From the NCBI GenBank assembly GCA_022749755.1, contig CM040447.1, forward strand, positions 3,308,545 to 3,372,544: 64,000 nt of DNA, read 5' to 3'. Below, in pieces: positions 11,500 through 24,199 of this stretch (positions are counted from its first letter, which is position 1; every line of letters begins with the position of its first letter). The DNA is from Azadirachta indica. Taxonomy: Eukaryota > Streptophyta > Magnoliopsida > Sapindales > Meliaceae. The notes under the pieces are model-generated. The model made no database searches and had not been told where the DNA came from. It saw only the letters and a list, made by a program, of their open reading frames with translations. The position numbers and the translations under genes were made by a program.

Positions 11500-14400
11500 G
11501 ATGAAGTTCGCTCGCTTGACAATGCGGATTCAGGGATGTATTCTCGTTGCAGCCTAGACAAGGAGGCAGGTTTGGCAACTTGCCGTGTTTGCCAGTGTGC
11601 TGAGTCTGACAAAAGGGGAGATGCTGCTTTAGGCTTTTTAGGGATTACTCCTCCGCTGCAAGAAGGCTGTAAAAGCAATGGAGAAATTCAATCTGATGGA
11701 AAACAAGTCCAAAAAGACGTTGAAGGTGTTAAAAATCTTGGGAGAGAATCTGGTTTTGTTGAGTTCATTGGTCCTGATGGGGAAGTTTTCATTTGTAACG
11801 CTGATTTGGAGATGGGTACCTGTCACAATCAAGACACACTAATTGAACTTGGTTGTTCTTGCAAAAGTGATCTTGCTTTGGTTCACTATGCATGTGCCCT
11901 TAAATGGTTTGTTAATCATGGATCCACTGTTTGTGAAATCTGTGGGCATGTTGCAAAAAATATCAGGATTGCTGATTTTAAAAAGGTTGTGGTTTCATTA
12001 AAGGACTATGAGGCATTAAGGGAGCGGACTGCCAGTGGAGAACCCAATCCTATACAGCTGCATACAAGTTCAGGTGTTGATCCTGATGCTGTTGCTGCTA
12101 TCAGACGGCAACGGCTAAGCGAGATCTCATTGTGGTTTAGTCCACATATTTATAATAATAACAATAACAATAACAATAGTAATTCTACTGCAGTTTCACA
12201 GGTTGTTTCTGAACAACCTTTGAATACTGTCTCCGAAGAAGTTGCCCCTGCTGAAAATCCTGCTACCAAATGGGCTGTGGAAGGTACTGGGATTTTGCTT
12301 GCTACAGGGCTACTCACTGTCACTCTTGCATGGCTCATTGCCCCACGTGTTGGAAAGGTTTGTTGGATTAGTCATCATTGTACTTTATTTGCATAGTGTA
12401 GATGGGGAATGATGTGCATTAATATTAGTGCTTGGTATCAACTCAAAAACAACGTGATTAGTGTTGGATGCGCTAACTGCCTGATAAAACCTAATAAATA
12501 CAAAACTTCTGTATTTTATCACATGTAAGTGCTGCCATGCTGGTATTATTTGGCATTTGGCATCTTAGACTTTTTACCAGTCTTCTCAATAAGTGTTATG
12601 CTTTCTTCAGGCTTATGTTTTATACTGCCTTACGTTGGTTTCAGAAATTTAATAACAGTTGTTTTCTATAGCATTTTTTCTATCATTATGAACTCCATTG
12701 TTTTTATGTTTGTGTCAAATAATTTGTTTGAAGTATCTATTCTATCAAGATCTGCATTCGGATGTGAAGTTTATTGATATATTGAATTAGGCACTAATGT
12801 CTTTAGGATATTCTTGTTTCTTTCATTTCAAGTTCTCTCCTCTATACTTTTTATGTACTAGGGTTAGATTTCTTGGTCTTTCCTAATGTTATTATAAATC
12901 AAAGACAAAATAAGAAAAGGATTGTTGTGGAAATTGCCCTGTATATATCTTATTATTTCTATTAGATTTTGGATACTATGTAAAATGTCAAACACTTTAA
13001 GCTCCGTGAGTTTCTGTTCTCTTTCTGAGAGACTCCACTTTCATTTGCAGAAAACTGCTAGAAGTGGTCTTCATATTCTCCTTGGAGGTGTATGCGCTTT
13101 GACAATTGTGGTCTTCTTTCGCTTTGTAAGTAGGCTAGATCCTGCTTCATTTTGTTTTGCATTTCCATTGATTGTTGCATTTGATTTGACTGAATAAATT
13201 TGGTTACATGTACTTTTTTTTAAGTGTAAACAAAATTTCTAGTTTTCCTATCATAAATAGCAAAAGAGGATGTGAAACTGAGAAGGCTTTTAAATCGTCT
13301 TCATTGCTATGACTTTGTTCGGGAGCATTACTTATTTTTCTCGCTCCTTGCTAGTGACATCAATGGAAAGTTATGCTGACATGCTTATGATTTTAATTTT
13401 TGATTGGTCTAAAGGTATGACTGTTGCTGCAAAACTGAGTCCAATATTTGGTGATTATATGTATACATATATAAATTTGAAATATCATCTCAACTGTTTG
13501 AGGTTCTTTGCTTCTGTTACTTATAGAAATTTATTCTTTTTGTAAACATTCTATTTTTAAAAGATATATATGTGAATTGTGGCTGAAACAACTGAAAGAG
13601 AACCTTGTATGTTGAGCAAGATAAATAATATTAATAATAATAAACATACTATGCAAGTTTAAACTTTGGGAAGCAAAATTTGGTAAAAAGTGAGCAAATG
13701 GAAAGGATTGCCTGATTAAAAGTCAAGGGCTGCTTCCATTGCCCCCTTTCTTGGAAATAAATTCATCCCCCTCATTGCGCATTTGTGTGTGGAAGTTTTC
13801 AAAATTCCAGTTCAACTGAAATAATTAAGTTGAACCAGAATTTGTGGCCTATAATTTAAGACATGAAAATGTACCTTCAATATCATAAAATTAGCATCTG
13901 GGTATTTTCTTCACGAAACTTAAATTTAGGGGAAAATTAATGAAAAGAAAATCCAGTGAAGCTCATACCTCTGCAAAACTGAAATTCAAAAGGCTAAATT
14001 AATGAGAAAATAATTCACTAGATGACTGAGAGGTAATGGACTGAGGTGAATGAAGTTTGATTTCTTCTCTTGGATTCAGAAATACTGCAAACTGGGAATC
14101 TCCTTCTTAAATAACTATTTCATGCATTCTTCTAGCCCAATGAGTTGGCGTCTCTCTCTTTTGAGCTTAAAAATCCTGAACCTTGGATATTTTTATTGCA
14201 TCAACGAATGTAATGAAACTCATAAAACCGATCCTTACAATTGCCTATAGTGCAACTGATGATGATTTTGGCAATCCTTTATTAAAATCTTATTGACATA
14301 ACCGGAATTGTTATAATCTTTTAAGGGAATGGGATTGTAATATTTGCACTGGTTATGGTTGTATGATCGAACTGTTGTCATCTGATTAAACATGATGTTT

Positions 14401-15685
14401 CTTTCATCTCATTGCAAACTAAAGTAGAAAAATGAAGAAATTTGGTGAAATAGATGCAATGACATTGATATCAATAACCCACATGCCCTTTTGTTATGAT
14501 AATGGTAATAATCTGATTATCTCCAAATATTTGAGAAATGATTTCGTGATCTCATGTATGTGGTATTTTATATGGTGTCCTAGCAATAATTGTCAATTAA
14601 GAGATTATTGAAAGTCTATCTATTAAGATGCAAATGCTCGATTGGGGGAGGGGAGGAGATAGACACAGATAGTAGTCCCTTTTAAAGTAGTTTATATATT
14701 GCCCCAGCAATAATTATCAGAACTTGGAGAGCCTCAATGGGCATTCACCTGGTTTATCTTGTCAGTGCACCAAATTCTGGTTGAGCAGCTGGATCACGGA
14801 TTGAGATGTGCATCTTTGTTGGTAGCCAACTGTTTCTGTTTAGACCTTCTCCCCTAGCTTACTAAAACTTAGGTAGGGGAGCAAAATGCTCAAGATGTCA
14901 TTAGGAAAATACACACACACACACACACACACATCACTTTCATGTTTGGTATGTGAGGAAATCCTTTAGACTGAGTAGAAGGTTCATGTGTAACCATGTA
15001 ATTTGTACTCTAGAATTCCTTTCTTGGAATATTCTCTCTTCTCCTTTTAGGAGAGTGGATTTTTCCGGAAAAGATCATAAGCATTTGTGACTTTATTTCC
15101 ACTGACCTGTCCAGCATGATTGTTTCGTTTGGCGAGATAGTTATCCAGGTGAAAGAAAAAGAATACATTCTTCCCCAAAAGGCAATTGTAAGAAATAAGC
15201 CAAAATACTTCTTCACATGCTTACAGCAATGTTTTTGTTTCAGATAATTTATGCTGTTGGGTTCAAAATTTATGTTTTATGATGGATTTGTTTGCTTCAA
15301 TAGCTTATGTTTTCTAAGTCAGGCTAGGCTGCAGTCTCATTATGTAGCTTTTGCTCAATGATCCAGTTAAGCCATGTGATATTTTGTGTTTCTCTTAAAC
15401 TTTCATGCTTGATTATGAATTTTTAAATTTTCATGCTTGATTATGAATTTTTGTTTTTGATTTATTTTATAGCTCCTTCATTTGAAGATTTGGCGCAAAG
15501 AGATACAACTGTGGCATGAGAAAAAATTATATAATTTGCATTAATATTTATGCTTTTGAAACCTGCAGATTGTGCTTACTAGAATCAGGTATGGACCTGC
15601 ACGCTACTGGGCTATCTTGTTTGTCTTCTGGTTTCTTGTGTTTGGCATATGGGCTTCACGAACGCATGGTGCGCATACCACATGA
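11455..15685 (+). CDS. RING-CH (RINGv/MARCH-like) membrane E3 ubiquitin ligase, 364 aa
   Basis: Coding exons 11455-12357, 13051-13125 and 15569-15685 join in phase 0 with GT-AG introns (AAG|GTTTGT...TTGCAG; TTT|GTAAGT...CTGCAG), giving 364 aa. The RING-CH ligands read C43-x2-C46, C134-x-C136, H144-x2-C147 and C160-x2-C163. The 7-residue C136-H144 and 12-residue C147-C160 spacings are canonical, but 87 residues separate C46 and C134, far more than in classic MARCH proteins. A conserved plant block follows (VDPDAVAAIRRQRLSEISLW, 208-227), then a poly-Asn tract, then three membrane segments at about 278-296, 308-324 and 340-355. Such proteins recruit E2 enzymes and ubiquitinate membrane targets; no target can be inferred here. 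The start is the ATG at 11455; the GTG before it is not a plausible plant start. Possible AATAAA signals lie near 15980-16000. Confidence 0.88.
12150..12180 (+). repeat. AAT/AAC microsatellite encoding poly-Asn
   Basis: ATAATAATAACAATAACAAT-type run inside the RING-CH coding exon, translated as eight Asn followed by NSNS (residues 234-244). Likely length-polymorphic. It sits in the linker between the RING-CH block and the first membrane segment. Confidence 0.85.
14911..14933. repeat. (CA)n microsatellite
   Basis: An uninterrupted run of about 11 ACAC units in the third intron region of the RING-CH gene. Confidence 0.9.
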
Positions 15686-15985
15686 TATGATATGTCGGTA
15701 CATTTTTAATGCATATATCAAGTCAATATTTTATTCTTGTTTAAATAGTTGCTTTTTCAAATTTAATATGATGCCCATTTGTAATTTAGGTTTCTAGAAA
15801 TTGTCCCCTGTATTTTCTCTGAGCTGTGGATAGGCCATTATTTGTGTAAAATGGTAATAGCATGAATTGCCCTTTTAAAGGGTAATATGATCTTTATCTG
15901 TCAAATTTTGGTCTGTCTATTCTCGAAGTCATTATTATATATTTTATGTGTTTGAATATGAGGCCGACTTAGAATGAATGAATAA

Positions 15986-17773
15986 ATGAATAAACCTTGT
16001 TTGCAGAATTAAAATTTCACAAAGGCTGGATTATGCTATTCGTTGCTATTCAGTTAGAACTGTGTTTTTGAAATAGGTAATAGTGCCCATTTCAATGGTT
16101 TTGGAAACTGATGCTATTCTTTCCTCCTTACAAGACTCCTGCCTTGGGGTATGGTTACGGGAAATAGTACATTGCTGGCTAGAGTGAGCTTGGGTGAGGT
16201 TATAAGTCTCGGGTTCTCCTAGCCAGGTAGAGTGTTTGGGGTTTTAAAGTAATTAAAAAGAAAAAAACCTACTTAACTTTTTAATCCAAATTACTATAGT
16301 CGGTATTCAAGATTTGGGTTTGTTGTTTTGTAATTTACGATGTTATGTTTGTTATTTTTTGTCAGGCAGTAATATAGTAAATGCTCGATGGCACAGCAAT
16401 CCTTTTAAAATGATATTATACCTGTAAAATATTCTCTTTAAACTCATAATAATGATGTCTGATTTTATTTGATGGAATGGTTATGAATAATCACTTAGCT
16501 TGGTCTTTTGCATATATTATATATCTCTGACTTCTTTGGTATAAGAAAAAGGCGAAATCTCACCTAAGACTCTGTTTAGTATCTAGATGTGGTTTTAAAA
16601 ACCACTATTGCTGTGTGAGGAAGGTATTAATGACATGTTTGTTTCAAATATTGGAAAAAGAAAAAGGAAAAGAAAGGCAAGGGGAGTGGAATGAAATAAA
16701 AGGAAAGGAAGGGAAAGGGGAGTGCAATGGAATGGAGTAGAAGATGGAATTTGTATTCCTTTATTATGCTATGTAAAGAATTATTTAAGGAATAATCCCT
16801 CTCCCTCTCTTATTACCCAACCCAAACATTCTCTAAATATCAAATATTAATGAAATATTGTATATATATATTTTTTATTTACTTTTAAAATCCAATAAAA
16901 ACACCGTGGTACCATCAGAAGATTCCTAAAAAGGTTTAAGGAATGCGCTCTCAAGTTCCTTAATATACGTTTCAATTTTGAGGTTTGAGTTTCCAATTTG
17001 TTCTGTTTATCAACCAGGCAATTACTGTATTTGATCTGTGAAGCAATGGGTTTATAGAATAATTGTGAAAAAAATTGGACCAAATGAATCAAATATAGTC
17101 GGTATAATGCATACATATATAACACAAAAGTCTGGTCTATTAATGTGAACAAAAAGGTCGTTGAAGGCTTAGCTCGAATGTTCAGAAGCTAGTACAAGGA
17201 GAGGTGCCAGTTTCAATTGGCAAGGAAATTTGTTCTCACTCTAAGGGGGACTATCACTATATGTAAGGTATGCTATATATTATAAATAAAGTCTATCATA
17301 TTAGAGTATAGGTAAATTTTCTTAGTTCATGAGGACAGACATCGCTCAAATTGGGTGCATATGTTCGGATGGCATTAGACTCGACTCAATCAATAATGTT
17401 TATGTCCGAGCAGCGATAGACTCTATTCAATCAATACTCTCCAATTTTCAGTAGATTATAAATGTAATATTAGTAGAATATACATATAATGTGTAATATT
17501 TCCAAAAAAAATAGTCATTGAATTCAAAAGAAATATGTTTAGTTCCTTTTCAAAAAAAGTTATTTAAGCACTACTTGAAATATTGAATATAAACTTATTC
17601 AAATTGATTTATAATATGTCATAGAAGCTTTAGAAAAATAAAAAATATATATGAAATATGTGATTACAATATAATATTATTGTTAAAATAATTAGATTGT
17701 ATTCTTAGGTTTTTATAGGTACCTTTTATAGAATTATATGTTCGATCAGGGTTATATATTTGAATTTTGATAT
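15986..17773. other. 3' flank and spacer
   Basis: Begins with the 3' end of the RING-CH transcript. It holds a purine-rich stretch at 16650-16740 (GGAAAGGAAGGGAAA type) but no gene-like frame. The open stretch at 16847-17152 on the minus strand has no family signal. Confidence 0.4.
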
Positions 17774-18264
17774 ATCAGATTGATTAGTCTCAATAATTTC
17801 AAAAATACTTATTAAGATATCAGTTTATTAAAAATTAATATATTTATTTTTGTTATTTTATTTACATTTTAGTTATATAAAAAATATATTTATTTAAATT
17901 AAATATAATTATAAACATTGTATGATAAATATGTTGTAAAATAAATAAATTTATATTCATTAATAAACAAATATTTATTTGTACTTTATTTTATTAATTT
18001 TTAGTACGTAATTAATATTGTATTCTAAATATATTATAAAATAAATAAATTTTTATTTTAATTACAATATACTAATAAATATCTTACTGTCAATATGTTA
18101 TAGAAAATAATTATCATTATTATTATATTTATTTTTACTTAGGAGTTTAATAATAATTTTTCTTATTTAACAAACTATTAAATAAAATTATAATTATTAT
18201 TTTATAATAAATGGAGACTTTAATGGTATTTGTGAAACTATTATAACTAATTAATCTAATAAGT
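17774..18264 (+). mobile_element. AT-rich inverted-repeat element (MITE-like), copy 1
   Basis: The left end reads ATCAGATTGATTAGTCTCAA and the right end, reverse-complemented, ATTAGATTAATTAGTTATAA; the similarity continues through ATAATTTCAAAAATAC / ATAGTTTCACAAATACC, so about 30 bp are terminal inverted repeats. The interior is almost pure A/T, with a marker phrase TTATCATTATTATTATATTT then AGGAGTTTAATAA. The same order of phrases occurs at 28954-29604 and 59262-59875, all in the same orientation. There is no coding capacity. About 490 bp long, with an internal deletion relative to copy 2. Confidence 0.6.
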
Positions 18265-19457
18265 CTACCTCAAGGATTTGTAAGTCATTTTTGTATTAAA
18301 GTAAATATATGCTAAATATTTTTTTCCTACAAGGCAAAAGAGTTTTTATTTTGTGGAGGATTAGAAAGGCCTATTTCCCCTTATTTGTAAAAATTCAAAT
18401 TTAGAGTTTTTAGAAGTAATTTTTAAAACTTTTTAAAAGCATCAAATTGTTCAAAATACACTCATTTTAAAAAAAAAAAATTATTTTACTCTAATAATCT
18501 AATTTTTAAAAATTTTATCACTTAAAAGTAATTATTAGGCAATACACTAAAAGATGTTAACAATCAACCACCAATAATTTTGGTTAAAATATTTTTTAAA
18601 AAAATTTTACTAATATAAATTTTTTAAAAAAATCTCTCCTTCAAAATCTATAAACCTTAATCTTACGTCGTATAAAACTTCCTCGAAAAATTTTCCTCCA
18701 GTATTTGGCTACTACGTGGTATTTGTAAACCTAAAATTTTCACTGATTTTTTCAGCAAGGCTAAAAGCTTGAGCAATCCTTCTTATCAATTTGTAATATT
18801 TGCTTACAAAAAATGATAATTTAACATGAGAAAGTGAGAGACTTTTACTACCACAGAAGCAATCCAACGGTCACATTACAGCCGCTGCTCGGTAGTCTTG
18901 GCCTGAGGATGAATTTGTCAAAATCAAATGGTCTAGAAAGTTGCCAATTTGATGTGTAAATGCAATTAACTAAAATATCCCATTTTGTGTGTAAACTTTC
19001 CTTATTTGCTCAGTACTTTGTATAATTAACTGGTATCATTACTTGCTTATCTACAAGCAATAAACAAAAAAGCATTCACATGAAAACCATGTATAAAATA
19101 TATGAAAACTATGTCAAATTCCTTTCATATGTTGGTATTTTAAAGTCCACAATCTTCCTTTCTCTGCTCCTGTCTTCTTCACTTGCTCTAGATAGATGTA
19201 AGCTCTTCTTACAAATCTTATCTATCCTGTATCATAAATTCACACGACGGTCATCACTTAATAGCAGTTTTTACGCACTGAAAAATAAAATATTTGAAGT
19301 ATACATATATACACTTGAGGAAAAAGAGAAGAAAAAAAATATCATTTTGGTGATCAAGAGCCATGATACAGTCATATTTGACACCGTCTCATTAGATAAG
19401 TTTTACATAATGATCAAATTATACACATGCTGAGATTCTTCACCCTTGTTATGCATA
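18265..19457. other. AT-rich spacer
   Basis: Poly-A/T rich; the open stretch at 19080-19433 gives a low-complexity Leu/Ser/Ile/Lys peptide without family resemblance. Nothing supportable. Confidence 0.4.
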
Positions 19458-19975
19458 CACTCCTATGATCTATTTGGTAACCATTTGTCATACCAGAAGT
19501 TGGTTTCTCGTGCATAACACACTATGGAATGCACTTATGAAGACTTAGCCTTTCTGGTAATACTTTTAAGATTATTGTAGCACAAACTGTGTCAATCTGA
19601 AACTTTGATGCTCCAGATGTTTGTGTTGAGAAACCCTTGAATACATCTACCTAGGCAAATAAGTGGGACAGTAATCACCCAGCCATCAGGATTCGTTGTG
19701 ATTTCTTCACCAATCTCCACCTCCAATATACTCCTATGATTTATTTGGTAACCATTTGTGATAACAGAAGTTGGTTTCTCGGCATAACACACTATGGAAT
19801 GCACTTATGAAGACGTGCACAAACTGTGTTAATCTCAAACGTTGATGCTCCAGATGTTTGTGTTTAGAAACCCTTGAATACATCTACCTAGGCAAATAAG
19901 TGGGGCAATAATCACCCAGGCATCAGGATTCATTGTGATTTCTTCACCAATCTCGACCTCCAATATTTTAGTACT
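19458..19975 (-). repeat. Two-copy tandem duplication (~260 bp) with an exon-like antisense frame
   Basis: Copy 1 (19458 to ~19727) and copy 2 (~19728-19975) share long stretches such as CACTATGGAATGCACTTATG and GATGCTCCAGATGTTTGTGT. Copy 1 contains about 30 extra bases (TAGCCTTTCTGGTAATAC...). On the minus strand both copies keep an open frame of about 45 codons beginning ILEVEIGEEIT and continuing LICLGRCIQGFLNTN. The few differences between copies mostly change amino acids, which argues against selection on the peptide after duplication. A possible splice acceptor (TTAGTCTCAG|TACTAA) precedes copy 2 on the minus strand, so these could be duplicated 3' exons of the minus-strand gene at 21516-22346. 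I do not recognise the peptide. Confidence 0.6.
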
Positions 19976-21508
19976 GAGACTAATTCTCTTATTAACATGC
20001 TAAAACATTGTCAAGCTGATAAATGGGTCTGTAATTTAATGAAAGCCCTCGATTATAGTCCATGAAATTAAGTCATAGCTTTGAAAAAGCAGCAATTGCT
20101 AGCAAGAAAGAACATGTTAAGGAAACAGAAGGGGAGTTGCAAAACACACTGACCATGATGAGGACAATGATGGGAGAAGAGCTATAAGAATATCGACAAT
20201 AGCCGTGAGATAACTAATGAAAAGATAAAATGTCAGTCCATACAACCAAAAAAGTGTAGCAGGTTTGCCTTTCCTTCACACTCTTTGCATCTTAACATTT
20301 TGGTTGTGAACTATAGTTCAAATAAAACACCTCTCCTTCCCTTTCCGTTTCAGGCTTTCACTCATGCAGTTACCTTCTCCACAACATTTTGGTTTATGAC
20401 TCTTAACACACTGTAGTGTTTTAACTCTACCATTTCTTCCCTTCTGCTTTTCTTTTCTTTTTCCAACACCTTCAACATGCTCTACCCACTCCTTGACTCT
20501 ATCTCATATCCATACAAGATATAAGACATTAAGACCTCAATCTTTCGGATATGTACACATCTCCGTGGTTTATGGCTTTGATATCCAAAAATATAATTAT
20601 AATATTTGTCTAGTTATGAACTTAATCAAGTTATTACAAACACTCCAACACATAGATCACACCATTTAAGTTATCTATCAGGAGTTAAGAGACACACTGC
20701 AGAGAAAATTCAACACTAACTAGTACTAACAAAGATATTGTGGTACCATATGATAGCCAGAATATTACAATGTGGGTCTAATAGTGTCTAATTGTTGGTT
20801 ATATATCACTGATAAGAAACTGATACAGACAGAGAGCATCATAATGCAATGCAACTACGAGAAAAATAAAAAAAGAAAAAAACCGAACTTACAGTACAAT
20901 CTCACAATTAACTGATGACCAAATTTAAGAAATTAATTTTACTAGTACAATAAATAATCTTTCAGCTTAATAATATTACAAATAATGCAAATCCACAATG
21001 AATATCAATGCAATTATCAACGAGTAACAATTTTGGGAACTCCAACTATGCTTGGCAAATCTAGATCAAGGGACCGTTGTTGAATATAATTACTAGCAGG
21101 TAAATCGTTGGAAAACATTAACTATCAAATAAAGAAATTTTACTGAAAAAAAATTAGCTATTGTTAGATATCAATTACAAACATAATCTAAAACAAGAAT
21201 GGTTACTAGATTTCATAATGTTTTCACAGTAATATACAACAATAAAACAAGAAGAGAAAGTCAATCACATAAATTGAATCAATATATCACCTAAAACAAA
21301 AGGGAAAATATCTGGAATACCATATTTTTTATACAAATCCTTACACATTGTTTTTAGATCATCGAATCAATGCACGATCAAATCTAACATGTATAATTAA
21401 TGCACACTGAGATTTCATTACACTGTCTAAATCTCAAAGGTGGTATGGAATATATAAACAAGCTAACACAACATGCAAGAATAATAAAAAGGGAAAAGGA
21501 GAGCATAC
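19976..21508 (-). other. Probable 3' UTR / 3' UTR intron of the 276-aa gene
   Basis: On the minus strand a donor-like ATCG|GTATGC lies six bases after the stop codon of the 21516-22346 gene, implying an intron in the 3' UTR. Its acceptor is not certain. No other coding signal is visible. A splice junction this close to the stop would not be expected to trigger nonsense-mediated decay. Confidence 0.35.
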
Positions 21509-21515
21509 CGATGAT

Positions 21516-22346
21516 TTATGCGATATAGAAGACATCATCAGTCATTAGAACAACATACTGCAAAATCCTTAAAGGGGCATTTCCAAAATCCAATGCAGGC
21601 AACCTCAGTTCCCTAATCCTACACCCTCCACCAACTCTCCCAGCCCGAACCCGACCCGAGTCAACTTTCCTAAATAAATACACAGACTTACTTCGTCCAG
21701 ACTCCATTGATGGACTATTCTTGGTTTTGAAAAGGGTCCATCCCACCCCAGCCAGTGCTCGAGAAAAAGCCTCCATTGTGTTTATTCGATCACCATTTAA
21801 CCTTGAAAACAGAGAAAAGGAGCAGCAATTCCAGTGGCTACCAGAATTATCACCTTTATTATCGTCAATGGCATCAGAATTCACGGTCACAAAGACTAGC
21901 TTGAAGAGCCCTTTTGAGAGGGAAACAAAGGAGCGAAGATGGGAGAGCGAGGAGGAAGAAAGTGAAGGGAAAGGAAGAGGAACGGCGTCGTTTGGCAAAA
22001 TCAACGATGAAGACAAAGAGATCGAAGACCATGAAGACAATTGCGACGGTGATGACGAAGAAGAAGACGAAGATGGGTAGGAGAAAATGATGTGAGAAAG
22101 TGATGGGGTTGGATACAAATCCATACCCATATCTCTAGCAATGGTGGCTAATCTGTAAGTATCAGTAACAAGCTCTTTAGTAGGAAGGAACAGAAGCAAT
22201 GGCATTTTGGTAGTTTTCTGATGATGATGTTCCTGTTGTGAGTCATGGTTGTGATTATGTGAATGAAGAAGAAGAATGTTGTTGTTGGTGTACATGGATT
22301 CTCCCAAAACCAAAGAGCGGAGCAGCTTTAGAGGCAGAGGAAGCAT
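21516..22346 (-). CDS. Plant-specific protein of unknown function, 276 aa
   Basis: A single open exon on the minus strand. It starts MLPLPLKLLRSLVLGE, has a His/Asn/Gln-rich stretch around residues 28-44, then a more ordered part (LLFLPTKELVTDTYRLATIA, 51-70), a long Ser-rich linker (about 91-140), a segment with VYLFRK near 223-228, and ends in LPALDFGNAPLRILQYVVLM TDDVFYIA. The compact C-terminus, ordered segments separated by low-complexity linkers, and clean start and stop indicate a real gene. I recall similar tails in uncharacterised plant proteins but cannot name a domain or a function. The codon CT-richness explains a long open frame on the opposite strand (21721-22080), which I treat as a shadow. 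A likely intron follows the stop. Confidence 0.72.
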   Translation of the reverse strand: MLPLPLKLLRSLVLGESMYTNNNILLLHSHNHNHDSQQEHHHQKTTKMPLLLFLPTKELVTDTYRLATIARDMGMDLYPTPSLSHIIFSYPSSSSSSSSPSQLSSWSSISLSSSLILPNDAVPLPFPSLSSSSLSHLRSFVSLSKGLFKLVFVTVNSDAIDDNKGDNSGSHWNCCSFSLFSRLNGDRINTMEAFSRALAGVGWTLFKTKNSPSMESGRSKSVYLFRKVDSGRVRAGRVGGGCRIRELRLPALDFGNAPLRILQYVVLMTDDVFYIA

Positions 22347-24199
22347 CTTCTTTGCCCTGTAATGAAATTGTCTGGTCTGTCTCTCTTATGCCGTCTTCTC
22401 ATCTTTTTCTTTTTTGACCCATTTTTTTTGTTTTGGAATTTTTGTCTGCTAATAAAAATAAATGCCACGTGTCTCTTACTAGGTTGGTTTTCCAGTCAAA
22501 AGGAGTTTTTTTAACAAACGTGACTAGAACGGTAATTTTCATTTTGGTGATATAACCTTTCATTTTTAGAGAAACAGTAAATATTTCCCTAAATTTCGGA
22601 AAATTTTTAAAATAGTCACTGTTTATCGAACTAACCCCCTTTATAAATTTTGAACCAAATTAGTCCAAGATTTATAAATTCAAACAAAAATATTATATCC
22701 TAATCATTATGCACAAAAATTTGCATTACTCAACAAATTTGTCAAGGTCACAAAATAAAAAGCTTTACTTGGCAAATTTGTTGAATAAGGCTAAAAAATT
22801 TCGCCTTACCTAAAAATTTATTTTTCTAATCCTACTCAACACGTTAATAAAGTAAAACTAAAAAATTATACATTTAGATTCTCGTTAGTCGCGCTTGATA
22901 AAGTCTTAATTTTTGAACGCTCAAAAATCAATGCACGCTTGATAGAAATAGCTAAGTTTCAAGAAAACTATATATAATTTTTTCATTATTAATTTATAAA
23001 TCGACAATTTAAATTGACAAAATTTCTTTAATAAATTTTATTCAAGTTGACTATATATTTTTCAGAGAAGATAGTAATTAGTCAATGGCACAAGCAAAGT
23101 TGGGGGATATCTAAAATTATCCTCAAGGTTAAATTTAAAAATTTGTTCACATCCCTATTTAAATATTATAAAATATAATGGAATAGTTAGAAAACTATGA
23201 TCATAAAATATTTCAAATGATGTATGAAAATAGAGCTTTAAAGGTACTATTATTATACTAAATTATAGATAAATATTTAATTTAAAATATTATAAACAAT
23301 TATTCAGATTTACTCAAATTAACCATGCTTGAAAATTGAAAGTTTTCGAGTGCGTTGTAATTTTTTAGCACTAAAAAACTCATAATTTTTTAGCGTGGTT
23401 TGTGTTAGTTAACGACGTCTTTTTTTCTTTGTTAACATTTTTATTAGTTATATCTACTTGCATTTAGGGGTAGACAAAAAACAAAATCAAGATCTAAAAA
23501 ACTAGATTGCAACGAATCAGAACCGTTCGACGAATCATTTGGTTCTCTTTTTAGAAGACCGAATCATTTTGTTTGGTTTTTAGTACTAGTAGCATAAAAT
23601 AAGATAAAACCAAAATTAAATTATTTTTATTTTTTATTGTTATGCTGTACAAAATGATGTCCTTATAGTTTTAAGAAAAAAAAAGAGAGATAGAGTGAAA
23701 GATTTTAAAAGGAAAAAAATCTTAAAACAGAGAATCGGGACAAAATAGATCGAGATTGACTGCTTTTGTTTTGATTCAATATTATTTATTTATTATTAGT
23801 TTGGTTACAATTTGGTTTTAACTTTATATTCAGTCTGGTATATGACTGCAAATTTTAGAATTGAATTTTTTGGTATAGTTCAATATCATAAAATATCAAA
23901 CCAAACTAAATAGTGCCCATACTTTTGCATTCATGATATTAATCATTCACACAAATATAAGGTGTAAATATCTTAATTAACAAGTCTTATTAAGAAACAT
24001 AGTCAATCAAATAAGAATAGAAATCTTGCACATTGTATAGTTATAACTAACTTCTTTACAACAAGAATACATTCATCTAACTACTTCACTTGCAAATAGG
24101 ATTTGTTATTTCCTAGCTCGATTGGTCAGAATGTAGCCTTTTAGTGGTTTAACATTGATCAATCATACCTTATTTAGAATGTCCTAACCACTCTAATCA
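22347..24199. other. Intergenic spacer, promoter side of the 276-aa gene
   Basis: The first ~150 bp upstream of the minus-strand ATG are CT/T-rich leader-like sequence with a CACGTG motif near 22465 (CCACGTGTC). The rest is AT-rich with no coding frame. Confidence 0.4.

Noticed and set aside
14911..14933. CA run considered as a regulatory element
   Set aside because: Plain dinucleotide microsatellite in an intron.
16139..16250. tRNA/SINE-like phrase (GGGTTCTCCTAGCCAGG) near a GGCTAGAGTGAGC box
   Set aside because: Box spacing and sequence do not fit a tRNA or a SINE promoter well enough, and no poly-A tail or target duplication was visible.
19080..19433. Plus-strand open frame of 117 codons with a hydrophobic start
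   Set aside because: Low-complexity, no splice context, no resemblance to a known protein; lies in AT-rich spacer.
21721..22080. Plus-strand open frame of 119 codons, acidic (runs of Glu/Asp)
   Set aside because: It is the mirror of the Ser-rich linker of the minus-strand 276-aa gene; the acidic repeats come from CT-rich codons on the other strand.
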